A DNA stretch of 14,152 nt from JALZHR01 sp036389695. GTDB lineage: Bacteria; Acidobacteriota; Blastocatellia; Pyrinomonadales; Pyrinomonadaceae. The stretch is taken from the NCBI GenBank assembly GCA_036389695.1, contig DASVWG010000213.1:1-14152 (forward strand). The letters run 5' to 3'. The position numbers were made by a program, and so were the translations under genes. Each line of letters begins with the position of its first letter. Positions within the stretch are counted from its first letter, which is position 1. The notes beneath the pieces were generated by a model. The model made no database searches. It saw only the letters and a list, made by a program, of their open reading frames with translations, and was not told the DNA's origin. Below are positions 1 through 6,676 of this stretch, piece by piece.

Positions 1-2
1 TT

Positions 3-1616
3 GCCGCCGGACAAGCCGGAACTGAATCCGCGATGGAATTGAAATTCATCGCCGAGCTTGGGCGCAGTCTGCTGTTTACGTTTCATCCGAAAAAGGTCGC
101 CAGCCGCGTCAGCGACGCTCTGCGGCGCGAAGTCGAAGCCGAAGTCTGCGCGCTGGTCGTCGAGCTGGAATCGGTCGGTCTGGTCAGCTCGGCTTTCGAC
201 GCGAAAGACTGCGAAACGACCGATTTTCTGCACAAAAGCCGTTTTAAAAAGTGGCTCGAATTTCTGCCGCCGCAGATTTCCGTCTGGACGGAAGACGAAA
301 AGGAATTTCTGCTCGGCGGAAAAAATCACAAATTCGAATACGTCTCGCCGCTGCACATCAACGGTCAGGTCAAAGGCGCGGTGATTGTCGGATTCAGCGA
401 AAAAGCCTCGTGTGACGAACGGGCGCAGCGCCTGATTGACGCGGCGACGCAGATGGCGGCGATGTCGGTTAATCTCTCGGCGCATTACGAAGCGACGATG
501 GACGCTTCGATAAATCAGGCGAAGGAACAGCACCGGAAGTTTACCGAAACGGTTCTGGACGCTTTGCCCGTTTCGCTTTACGTGATTGACAAGGATTACC
601 GCATCGTGACGTGGAACAAGAATCGCGAAATCGGCTTGCAGGGCGTGCCGCGCGAGGAAGTCATCGGGCGCAACGTTTTTGAAGTTTTGACGAAATATCC
701 GCAGAGCGAGCTGAGCCAGGAATTTGAAAGAGCGTTTCGAACGGGAAAAATCGAGCGCATCGAACAGCGCACGACCGACCCGAACGGCGCGAGCAAACAC
801 TGGCTCGTCAGCAAAATTCCGATGCGCGATTCGGACACGGGCGAGGTGACGCACGTTATCACGGTCGGCGAAGACGTCACCGTGCGCGTCGAAGCGATTC
901 ACGCCATCGGTCGCGCCGAAAAGCTCGCGGCGGTCGGCAGGCTCGCGTCCGGCGTCGTTCACGAAATCAACAATCCGCTCGCCACCATCAGCGCCTGCGC
1001 CGAAGCTCTGGAGACGCGCGTCTCCGAAGGCATTTTCGACGTTTCGCCCGAAGTGGAAGATTTGCGCGAGTATTTGAGCTTAATCCGCAGCGAAGCGTTT
1101 CGCTGCAAGACAATTACCAACGGCTTGCTCGATTTCAGCCGCGCGCGCGCGGGAAACCGCGCGCCGATTGATATGGGCTTGACCGTCAAATCTTCCGCCC
1201 GCCTTATCGCTCACCAGAAACGCGGCGACAACATCGAAATCAAGCTGGAACTGGCGGAAAATCTGCCGACGGTCAACGCCGACGAAGGGCAGATGCAGCA
1301 AGCCGTCATCGCGCTTTCGACCAACGCGATTGACGCGATGCCCGGCGGCGGCACTCTAACTTTGCGCGCCTCTTCACAAAACGGGCGCGTCGTCATCGAA
1401 ATTCAGGACACCGGACACGGCATCGCGCCGGAAGATTTACCGAAAGTTTTTGAGCCGTTTTTCACGACCAAAGAAATCGGCAAAGGCACCGGTCTCGGCT
1501 TAGCCGTCTGTTACGGAATTGTCACCGAACACGGGGGACGCCTCGCCGTTCGCTCGAATGTCGGCGTCGGCACGACGTTTACTATTTACCTTCCCATTCA
1601 TAAAGAAAAGTGCTGA
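3..1616 (+). CDS. Sensor histidine kinase (GAF-like, PAS, HisKA, HATPase), 5' end open at window edge
   Basis: Two-component sensor kinase that would autophosphorylate on His and pass the phosphate to the regulator encoded next. Residues are numbered from the ATG at 33. A GAF-like sensor region spans about 3-150 and a PAS domain about 171-285 (LDALPVSLYVIDKDYRIVTWN). The HisKA H-box is ASGVVHEINNPLATI with phospho-acceptor H310. The HATPase domain has an N-box near N431, G1 box DTGHG at 459-463, F-box FEPFF and G2 box GTGLGL at 485-490. No transmembrane segment is visible, so the kinase looks cytosolic. The frame has no stop between base 3 and 33 and the ATG at 33 has only a weak GGAA upstream, so the gene may begin outside the window. 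The last codons (AAG TGC TGA) lie inside the heptamer repeat at 1609-1681. The family call is secure; the input signal is unknown. Confidence 0.93.
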   Translation, partial: AAGQAGTESAMELKFIAELGRSLLFTFHPKKVASRVSDALRREVEAEVCALVVELESVGLVSSAFDAKDCETTDFLHKSRFKKWLEFLPPQISVWTEDEKEFLLGGKNHKFEYVSPLHINGQVKGAVIVGFSEKASCDERAQRLIDAATQMAAMSVNLSAHYEATMDASINQAKEQHRKFTETVLDALPVSLYVIDKDYRIVTWNKNREIGLQGVPREEVIGRNVFEVLTKYPQSELSQEFERAFRTGKIERIEQRTTDPNGASKHWLVSKIPMRDSDTGEVTHVITVGEDVTVRVEAIHAIGRAEKLAAVGRLASGVVHEINNPLATISACAEALETRVSEGIFDVSPEVEDLREYLSLIRSEAFRCKTITNGLLDFSRARAGNRAPIDMGLTVKSSARLIAHQKRGDNIEIKLELAENLPTVNADEGQMQQAVIALSTNAIDAMPGGGTLTLRASSQNGRVVIEIQDTGHGIAPEDLPKVFEPFFTTKEIGKGTGLGLAVCYGIVTEHGGRLAVRSNVGVGTTFTIYLPIHKEKC

Positions 1617-1681
1617 GTACTGAGTACTGAGTACTGAGTTTTTTCTTCTCACTCAGTACTCAGCACTCAGTACTCAGTACT
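1609..1681. repeat. Heptamer tandem-repeat hairpin (AGTACTG family)
   Basis: The left arm, 1609-1639, is AGTGCTG followed by three AGTACTG units and AGT. An 11-base pyrimidine loop (1640-1650) follows. The right arm, 1651-1681, is its reverse complement with two mismatches in 31. Transcribed, it would form a very long hairpin between the kinase and regulator genes. The TGA at 1614-1616 that ends the kinase lies inside the left arm. The regulator ATG is only 12 bases beyond the right arm. Similar heptanucleotide tandem repeats are known from heterocystous cyanobacteria (STRR sequences). A role as attenuator, processing site or mobile repeat is inference. Confidence 0.9.
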
Positions 1682-1693
1682 CTCAAAAATTCT

Positions 1694-3082
1694 ATGGCAA
1701 AAATTTTAGTTATTGACGATGAAAGCAATTTGCGGCTCGTGGTGCAAAAGGAAATGAGCCGTCTCGGTCACGAGGTGGAAACCGCTTCGGACGGCGAAGC
1801 CGCGTGGTCGATGCTCGAAGAAAGAGATTACGACGTTCTGCTGTGCGACATCAATATGCCGCGCCTGGACGGCATCGGGCTTTTGCGTCGTTTAAAGGAA
1901 AAACGGCAAAATCCGCCGGAAGTCATCATGCTGACCGGACACGCGACGGTCGAGACGGCAATCGAAGCGATGAAGCTCGGCGCGTATGATTATCTGACGA
2001 AACCGTATCGCATCACCGAGCTTGCCGCGCTCGTCACGCAAGCCGCCGAAAAGCAAAAGCTGAAAATCGACAATCAACGCCTGCGCGCGCAGCTTCAGCG
2101 CCACAACACGGAAACGCCCGAAATCGTCGCCGAATCGCCGCAGATGAAAGAAGTTCTGCGGCTCGTCCAGCGCGTCGCGCGTTCGGAAACTTCCGTTTTG
2201 ATTACGGGCGAATCGGGCACGGGAAAAGAGCTTATCGCGCAGGCTCTGCATCGTCTCAGCCCGCGTTCCGGCTCGACTTTCGTCGATTTAAACTGCGCCG
2301 CTTTGCAGGATAATCTGCTTGAATCAGAGCTTTTCGGACACGAAGCCGGCGCGTTTTCCGGCGCCCGCGCCCGCAAGCTCGGACTTTTTGAGATTGCCGA
2401 CGGCGGCACTTTGTTTCTGGACGAAGTGATGGAAATGCCGATGGCGCTGCAATCGAAACTGCTGCGCGCATTGGAGACGAAATCGTTTTTCCGCGTCGGC
2501 GGCGTGCGCAAAGTCGAAGTCAACGTCCGGCTGCTTGCCGCGACCAATCGCCGACCGGAACAGGCTCTGGCGGAAGGCTTTTTCCGCTCGGATTTGCTTT
2601 ATCGCATCAACAGCTTCGAGATTTGCATTCCGCCGCTGCGCGAGCGCCGCGAAGACATCGAGCCTTTAGCGCGTCATCTGCTGCACAAAATCGCGGGCGT
2701 CCACGCGCCGGAATTGACGCCGCAGGCGGTCGAAGCGCTCTGCTCGTATCACTGGCTCGGCAACGTCCGGCAACTCAGAAATTGTCTGGAACGCGCGATT
2801 TTACTCGCCGACAACGGCAAAATCACGACCAAAGAGCTGCCGCCCGAAGTCGTCTATAAAACGCCTTCGACCGTTTCCGTCAGCTACAACGTGCCGGAAG
2901 CGACGGCGACTAATTCCTTTCAGAACGCCAGCCCGACCGCTTTGCGCGACGTGGAAAAACAACAAATCATCAACGCGCTGGAAAAAACCGGCTGGCATCG
3001 CGGCAAAACGGCGGAAATTCTCGGCATCTCGCCCTCGACGCTCTATCGCCGCCTGCGCGAGTACGATTTGGACGTGAGATAA
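1694..3082 (+). CDS. NtrC-family sigma54-dependent response regulator
   Basis: Transcription activator that, when phosphorylated, should oligomerise and use ATP to open sigma54 promoters. The receiver domain (1-115) has acidic pocket D8/D9, phospho-acceptor D52 in LLCDINMP, T81 and K103. The AAA+ domain (about 143-380) has Walker A GESGTGKE at 172-179, a GAFSGA loop at 219-224, Walker B LFLDE at 240-244 and the FRSDLLYRIN segment near 297-306. A Fis-type HTH occupies 416-462 (KTAEILGISPSTLYRRLREY). Length is typical for the family. The sigma54-contact loop has Ser where GAFTGA has Thr, a conservative change. No Shine-Dalgarno is visible before the ATG because the heptamer hairpin ends just upstream. 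It is probably co-transcribed with the kinase. The target genes cannot be told from the sequence. Confidence 0.96.
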   Translation: MAKILVIDDESNLRLVVQKEMSRLGHEVETASDGEAAWSMLEERDYDVLLCDINMPRLDGIGLLRRLKEKRQNPPEVIMLTGHATVETAIEAMKLGAYDYLTKPYRITELAALVTQAAEKQKLKIDNQRLRAQLQRHNTETPEIVAESPQMKEVLRLVQRVARSETSVLITGESGTGKELIAQALHRLSPRSGSTFVDLNCAALQDNLLESELFGHEAGAFSGARARKLGLFEIADGGTLFLDEVMEMPMALQSKLLRALETKSFFRVGGVRKVEVNVRLLAATNRRPEQALAEGFFRSDLLYRINSFEICIPPLRERREDIEPLARHLLHKIAGVHAPELTPQAVEALCSYHWLGNVRQLRNCLERAILLADNGKITTKELPPEVVYKTPSTVSVSYNVPEATATNSFQNASPTALRDVEKQQIINALEKTGWHRGKTAEILGISPSTLYRRLREYDLDVR

Positions 3083-3087
3083 GAAAA

Positions 3088-3234
3088 TTTAGCCACAGAG
3101 AACACCGAAGAGCGCAGAGGAAACTAAAACAGGATGAACAGGATAGACAGGATAATATCTTTCTTTTATCTGAGTTAATCTGTGTCAATCTGTGGTTTCA
3201 TTCTCTAAAAAACTCTGTGTTCTCTGTGGCTAAA
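3088..3234. repeat. 147-bp composite inverted-repeat intergenic element
   Basis: The outer arms are a perfect 18-bp inverted repeat: TTTAGCCACAGAGAACAC at 3088-3105 and its reverse complement at 3217-3234. Inside are short direct repeats: AACAGGATG/AACAGGATA/GACAGGATA (period 9, about 3130-3156) and TTAATCTGTG/TCAATCTGTGG (period 10, about 3175-3195). The right arm holds two near-copies of CTCTGTGTT (period 9). It starts five bases after the regulator stop codon. From memory, sequences of this CACAGAGAACAC / CAGGATGAACAGGAT / AATCTGTGTCAATCTGTGG type recur between genes in many environmental bacteria. I see no open reading frame of its own. Confidence 0.85.
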
Positions 3235-3271
3235 AATTCCTGGCAAAGCTCACTTTGAAAAGGAAACGATT

Positions 3272-4339
3272 ATGAAACATCCCAGGCTAATTCTCTTGAT
3301 TATTTTCACGCTGATTTTCGGCGTTTCGGCTTTGGCGCAGCGCAAATTCGGCGGCACGGTGATTGACGTCGTGGACGGCAAAACGGTTGTGCTGGAAATG
3401 CAGGCGGGCAAAAAGATAACGGTCGAGCTGCAATATATCGATGTTCCCGAACCGGAACAGCAGCTTCATCAAACCGTCAGAGAGCATTTGCAGCAGATGG
3501 TTTACGGCAAGCAGGTCGAATTTGTGGCGCGCGGCTTTACCGAAACCAAAACAATCGGTCAGCTTCTGGTCGGCGGCGTCGACGTCAGCCAGCAGATGCT
3601 GCGCGACGGCGCGGCGTGGCACGTTTTGCCGGAAGTAAGCGGTCAGGACGAAGTCGGAACAAAAATTTATACTGACACAGAAAAACAAGCCAAAGAAGAA
3701 AAGCGCGGAGTTTGGGGAATTGAAGGCTTAAAACCTGCTTGGGAATTTAGAGCAGAAAAGCAAAAAACTCCTGAGGTAGAAATTAGCAAAGAAAATAACG
3801 AAGAAAATAAAGAAATAAATCAATCGAAAAGGACTCCTAGTATAGGACTAAATCAGTTTGATTTAACTCAAAGCAAAGTAGAAAAAGAAGAATCTGTTTA
3901 TAAAATTCCAAATAGTGAAAAAGAAGCCATTAAAAAATCATTTGAAGCAGTTGAAATGATGCGGCTTTTTCTGAAAGATTTAATGACGGTCGGAATTAGA
4001 CTTAGTGACTATAAAGGAAGATTAGCTGAATTAAGGTTTGAAGTAGAAGGAGCTTCTAAAGGTCTTCCAAAAGGTAAGCTTAGGATTTTGATGAATGAAA
4101 ATGTCGATATACTAGATGATTTAGGTATTATTTTCAAAGAAATGCGGGAAAATGATTTTTTGTATTATCGTAATTTTCAATCACTTTCTAAAAAATACTT
4201 AATCGAGCCAGTAAGAAATAATGCCGGAGATTTCGTTTTATGGCGAAAAGACATTATATCCGCAATGGCTGATAAAGCATTTAATAACTTTTCAGAACTC
4301 CAGCGCACGTTAAAAGAACAGGAAAAATATACTAAATGA
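3272..4339 (+). CDS. Secreted SNase-like (thermonuclease-fold) protein with C-terminal extension, probably catalytically impaired
   Basis: Residues 1-22 form a signal peptide (cleavage near SALAQ), so it should act outside the cytoplasm. Residues 26-160 match the staphylococcal-nuclease fold: VIDVVDGKTV, IDVPEPE, LRDGAAWHV and the usual end motif KRGVWGIEGLKPAWEFR. By alignment from memory, D57 and E60 match Asp40 and Glu43 of the S. aureus enzyme. Asp21, Arg35 and Arg87 are replaced by K37, E52 and Q97, so nuclease activity is doubtful. Residues 161-355 are charged, probably helical, and of no family I recognise. From about base 3655 onward the gene becomes strongly AT-rich (AAA, GAA and ATT codons) compared with its first third. 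AAGGAAA before the ATG is a good ribosome-binding site. The gene is alone on its strand between repeat elements. Confidence 0.8.
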   Translation: MKHPRLILLIIFTLIFGVSALAQRKFGGTVIDVVDGKTVVLEMQAGKKITVELQYIDVPEPEQQLHQTVREHLQQMVYGKQVEFVARGFTETKTIGQLLVGGVDVSQQMLRDGAAWHVLPEVSGQDEVGTKIYTDTEKQAKEEKRGVWGIEGLKPAWEFRAEKQKTPEVEISKENNEENKEINQSKRTPSIGLNQFDLTQSKVEKEESVYKIPNSEKEAIKKSFEAVEMMRLFLKDLMTVGIRLSDYKGRLAELRFEVEGASKGLPKGKLRILMNENVDILDDLGIIFKEMRENDFLYYRNFQSLSKKYLIEPVRNNAGDFVLWRKDIISAMADKAFNNFSELQRTLKEQEKYTK

Positions 4340-4359
4340 GTTATCATTTAATTGATAAC
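4340..4359. terminator. Small AT-rich inverted repeat after the SNase-like gene
   Basis: GTTATCA at 4340-4346 pairs with TGATAAC at 4353-4359 around a six-base loop, starting directly after the TGA at 4337-4339. There is no T-run behind it on either strand, so it would be a weak terminator at best. It sits between convergent genes, which is the usual place for one. Confidence 0.35.
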
Positions 4360-4400
4360 CCATCAAAGTCTCTAAATTAATTTCGGCAATTTTAACGGCG

Positions 4401-4805
4401 TCAGCTTGCGGATGCCGTTTTTCTTTCGATAAAAAAGACGATTGCGCCCGCCGCGAAAGAGACAAAGGCAATCATCACCGGAAACACGACGAAACTTATA
4501 ACGTCTTCGGCGCGTTTGCCTTCGTAATCGTAGTAGAGAAAAAATGTCGTGACGAAATGCGCCAGCGCCGCGACGTGAAACGCCCATCTCACGTATCCGC
4601 GAAGATAAAAGAAAGCGAACATGCCCAAAGGCACCAGCGAGCCGAGATGAAATAAATTAAAGAGAAACCAAGCCGTCAAATCGCCCGCCGGAATGTAGCT
4701 CCAAATCCAACCAGCGCCGCGCGACGCCGCCAGCGGAATGCGCGAAAGATAAGTCATCAAAAAGCCGATGACCAGCACCAGCCCGACCATAATTTTTCTG
4801 TTCAT
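4401..4805 (-). CDS. Small integral membrane protein, four predicted helices, unknown function
   Basis: The 134-residue product has about four hydrophobic segments: roughly 5-21, 46-68, 73-92 and 104-126. The first could instead be a signal anchor. The loop between helices 1 and 2 holds RIPLAASRGAGWIWSYIPAGD. The short segment between helices 3 and 4 (YYDYEGKRAED) is the most charged part. I do not recognise a family. The start is supported by AAGGGAAA in good position upstream of the ATG (4803-4805). It is convergent with the SNase-like gene and divergent from the truncated gene at 4910. Base composition is like the rest of the window. Confidence 0.75.
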   Translation of the reverse strand: MNRKIMVGLVLVIGFLMTYLSRIPLAASRGAGWIWSYIPAGDLTAWFLFNLFHLGSLVPLGMFAFFYLRGYVRWAFHVAALAHFVTTFFLYYDYEGKRAEDVISFVVFPVMIAFVSFAAGAIVFFIERKTASAS

Positions 4806-4909
4806 TTTTGTTTCCCTTTCATCCTCGAATTTTCTTTAGACGTAGAATCCGGTATGCTTTTGCTGCTCGCTCGCTCGCGCGTCAAATCTTTCTAGGAGAA
4901 TTTTCGGTC

Positions 4910-5110
4910 ATGAAATTTTTTGCCCTTTTATTAATCGCATTTTTTTGTCTTTCCGTCTACGCGCAGAATCAAAGGGAAGCGGCGCAAAAACTGCACGCGC
5001 TGTTCGACGAGCATTGGCAATGGACGCTGGAAAACGCGCCGACTTTCGCCTCGTATCTCGGCGACAAACGCTACAATTGCGCGAAAGAAAATGCAATAAC
5101 AGACAGCTAA
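4910..5110 (+). pseudogene. Truncated 5' end of a DUF885-type secreted protein gene
   Basis: The ATG at 4910 has a strong ribosome-binding site (TAGGAGA, 4893-4899). It opens a 66-residue frame with a signal peptide (MKFFALLLIAFFCLSVYAQ). Residues 25-56 (LHALFDEHWQWTLENAP, FASYLGDKRYN) resemble the N-terminus of DUF885 family proteins, which normally run to several hundred residues. After RYN (about base 5077) the similarity stops and the frame reads ten unrelated residues to a TAA. The rest of the gene is not in this window. The call is a 5' remnant left by a deletion. It may still be translated and exported as a short peptide. The family call is from memory of the motif. Confidence 0.7.
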
Positions 5111-5117
5111 AAAATAT

Positions 5118-5152
5118 CGGCGGAGATTTCAATTAACTCCGCCGCTTGTTTT
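5118..5152. terminator. Bidirectional intrinsic terminator between convergent genes
   Basis: CGGCGGAG (5118-5125) pairs with CTCCGCCG (5137-5144) around an 11-base loop. On the plus strand it is followed by CTTGTTTT. On the minus strand it is followed by ATATTTTTTAG, a better T-run. It therefore ends the DUF4186 gene on the minus strand and could end the truncated gene on the plus strand. Confidence 0.75.
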
Positions 5153-5155
5153 AAG

Positions 5156-5515
5156 TTAGTGATTCACTAAATACGGCGAGAGCCATTTTTCGATAATTTC
5201 GACGACGTGCTGTTTTTCCGCGTCACTGAGCGGCGCGCCTTTCGGGATGGCGTGCCATTTTTCGAGGCAGCCGCGACAGCAGGTGGCGGTGGCGTGTTGG
5301 GCGATGAAAACCGGATGATTGCGCCACGGCGTTTGTTTTCCGTCGTTGGCGGGCGCGGCGGGCGCGAGGCGTTTTTCGACGAAATCGGCGGCGTGTTTGA
5401 GAACTGTTTCCAAGCCTTTCTGGTTGAGATATTCCATCTCTTTGCGGTGAAGCCGTATCTCGCGGCGAAACTTCGAATTTTGCAGATTATCCAGAATTTC
5501 CCCGACGTCTTTCAT
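5156..5515 (-). CDS. DUF4186 family protein
   Basis: This 119-residue cytosolic protein matches what I know of DUF4186: SKFRREIRLHRKEMEYLNQKG, HAADFVEKRLAPA, NDGKQTP, HPVFIAQHATATCCRGCLEKWH and a C-terminal helix. The conserved cluster C79, C80, C83 with H74 and H88 suggests a metal site, but this is inference. No function is established for the family to my knowledge. The length is normal and the protein appears complete. No clear Shine-Dalgarno precedes the ATG at 5513-5515. A terminator follows directly at 5118-5152. It lies alone between two gene fragments, so the context says little about its role. Confidence 0.85.
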   Translation of the reverse strand: MKDVGEILDNLQNSKFRREIRLHRKEMEYLNQKGLETVLKHAADFVEKRLAPAAPANDGKQTPWRNHPVFIAQHATATCCRGCLEKWHAIPKGAPLSDAEKQHVVEIIEKWLSPYLVNH

Positions 5516-5578
5516 AAAACGATTTTAAGGCTTGATTGAAATAACTTAAAAGAGAATTTTTGTGTTTTTGTGAAAATT

Positions 5579-5665
5579 TTACCGCGCGAAAAGCGCGTCG
5601 AGAAGCATCAACAGACCGAAACCGACGAACAGCGAAAAGGTCGCGCTGTTTTCGAAGCCTTCGAG
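5579..5665 (-). pseudogene. Fragment of a membrane-protein C-terminus, possibly ZIP-type transporter
   Basis: On the minus strand, a frame from about 5665 down to the TAA at 5579-5581 reads LEGFENSATFSLF, then VGFGLLMLLDALFAR. This is a hydrophobic helix ending like the last helix of a multi-pass membrane protein. The GF...LLMLLD pattern reminds me of the C-terminus of ZIP metal transporters. It has no start codon. The frame is closed upstream by a TGA at 5690-5692, inside the end of the neighbouring secreted-protein gene. The rest of such a gene is absent. I call it a 3' remnant; the family is a guess and chance translation is possible. Confidence 0.4.
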
Positions 5666-5666
5666 A

Positions 5667-6587
5667 TTACCTCGCTTTGACCTCGAATTTCACTTCGTAA
5701 TCGGCGGGGAGCTTCGGCACGAGCAGCCACAAATCGTATTGGCTTAAAGCGCGGCAGACTGTGCCGCGCGTGTCGTCGTAGCTGATGCTGAGAAGATATT
5801 GTTTGGCGGCAGCGTCTTTGACGGCTTTGTATTCCAGACCTTCCGGACGGCGGCAGTAGCCGGAATTAATCGATTTGCCGAGCAGCGTGTGTTTACTGAA
5901 ATCGATTTTTTCGAGATTTTTCAGACACCATTCGCGGCTGGCGTCATTGCGGATTGTTTTCAGATAAGTTTCGTTATCTTTGATGACGAATTGGGTGTTG
6001 AAAATTGTCTGGATGCAGCCTTTCAAATCAATCGGGCGCGTTTCGAGCGTTTCGGCTGATTTCTCTTTCGGCGAACGTTTCGAAGGAGAAAACCAAAATG
6101 CCGCGTCGCCCGATTCATCTCTTCCATCGGCGCGCGTGACAGTAAATTCGACGGCGTAACCGGCGGGAATTTTTTCAATCAACAGCCAGCCCTGATACGA
6201 GCCGGCGGCGCGGCATCCGCCCCGGATTTGTTTGATTCTGACGTTGTATTTTTTCGCCGCGTCATTGCGAAAAACTTTTGCCGCAGCGCGGACAAAACAA
6301 TCGCCGCCGACGCCGAAGGTGATGAGCGTGTGCTTTGTAAAATCGACTTTCAGCGTTTTTTCCAGAGAAGAACATTCTTTATCGAGAAGGATTTCTTTGA
6401 ATTTTTCCTCGTCAATCACAGAGTTTTTCTTCTGAGTGCATTCAAAATATCCCGAACCGAATTTTTTGATAACCGGAACTTCCCGTTCTTCGTTTGTCTG
6501 CGGAACCTGCGCGCTGGCGGAAAATTCGCCGCAAAAGGTTAAAAACAAAACGGCAAACAGCAATTTGACGATGCGATTCGATTTCAT
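5667..6587 (-). CDS. Secreted protein with two copies of a four-cysteine module, unknown function
   Basis: Residues 1-27 form a signal peptide ending SASAQ. The mature part consists of two related halves. Copy 1 spans about 50-151 and copy 2 about 191-305. Shared landmarks are DFTKHTL (82-88) and DFSKHTL (229-235), LLIEKIPAGYAVEFTV (135-150) and LLVPKLPADYEVKFEV (288-303). Cysteines also recur: C50, C72, C97, C125 in copy 1 and C191, C221, C245, C278 in copy 2. The even cysteine count per copy fits disulfide bonds in an exported protein. A linker of about 155-188 is rich in charge and Ser/Pro. I do not recognise the family. The start has only a weak AAGAAG upstream. The gene is separated from the TPR gene by a terminator, so it is probably transcribed alone. 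Confidence 0.85.
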   Translation of the reverse strand: MKSNRIVKLLFAVLFLTFCGEFSASAQVPQTNEEREVPVIKKFGSGYFECTQKKNSVIDEEKFKEILLDKECSSLEKTLKVDFTKHTLITFGVGGDCFVRAAAKVFRNDAAKKYNVRIKQIRGGCRAAGSYQGWLLIEKIPAGYAVEFTVTRADGRDESGDAAFWFSPSKRSPKEKSAETLETRPIDLKGCIQTIFNTQFVIKDNETYLKTIRNDASREWCLKNLEKIDFSKHTLLGKSINSGYCRRPEGLEYKAVKDAAAKQYLLSISYDDTRGTVCRALSQYDLWLLVPKLPADYEVKFEVKAR

Positions 6588-6637
6588 AAAACTTCTTAAT
6601 TCAAACTCACATTAAACAGTCTTGAAAATCTTCCGTT

Positions 6638-6667
6638 AAAAGAAAAAGCGGAGCATTCCGGCTCCGC
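6638..6667 (-). terminator. Intrinsic terminator of the TPR-protein gene
   Basis: GCGGAGC (6648-6654) pairs with GCTCCGC (6661-6667) around a six-base loop. On the minus strand the stem is followed by TTTTTCTTTT (6647 to 6638). It lies ten bases beyond the TPR gene stop codon at 6677, a textbook position for rho-independent termination. Confidence 0.85.
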
Positions 6668-6676
6668 CTTTCGCGT

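Noticed and set aside
2095..2547. Minus-strand frame of 150 codons inside the response regulator
   Set aside because: It lies wholly antisense to the conserved AAA+ domain, and its Ser/Arg/Pro-rich sequence is typical of a shadow frame.
3613..3627. TGGCAC...TTGCC resembling a sigma54 -24/-12 promoter
   Set aside because: The spacing between the two blocks is three bases instead of the required five, and it lies inside the SNase coding region.
5207..5539. Plus-strand frame of 110 codons
   Set aside because: It is antisense to the DUF4186 gene, whose conserved motifs identify the true strand.
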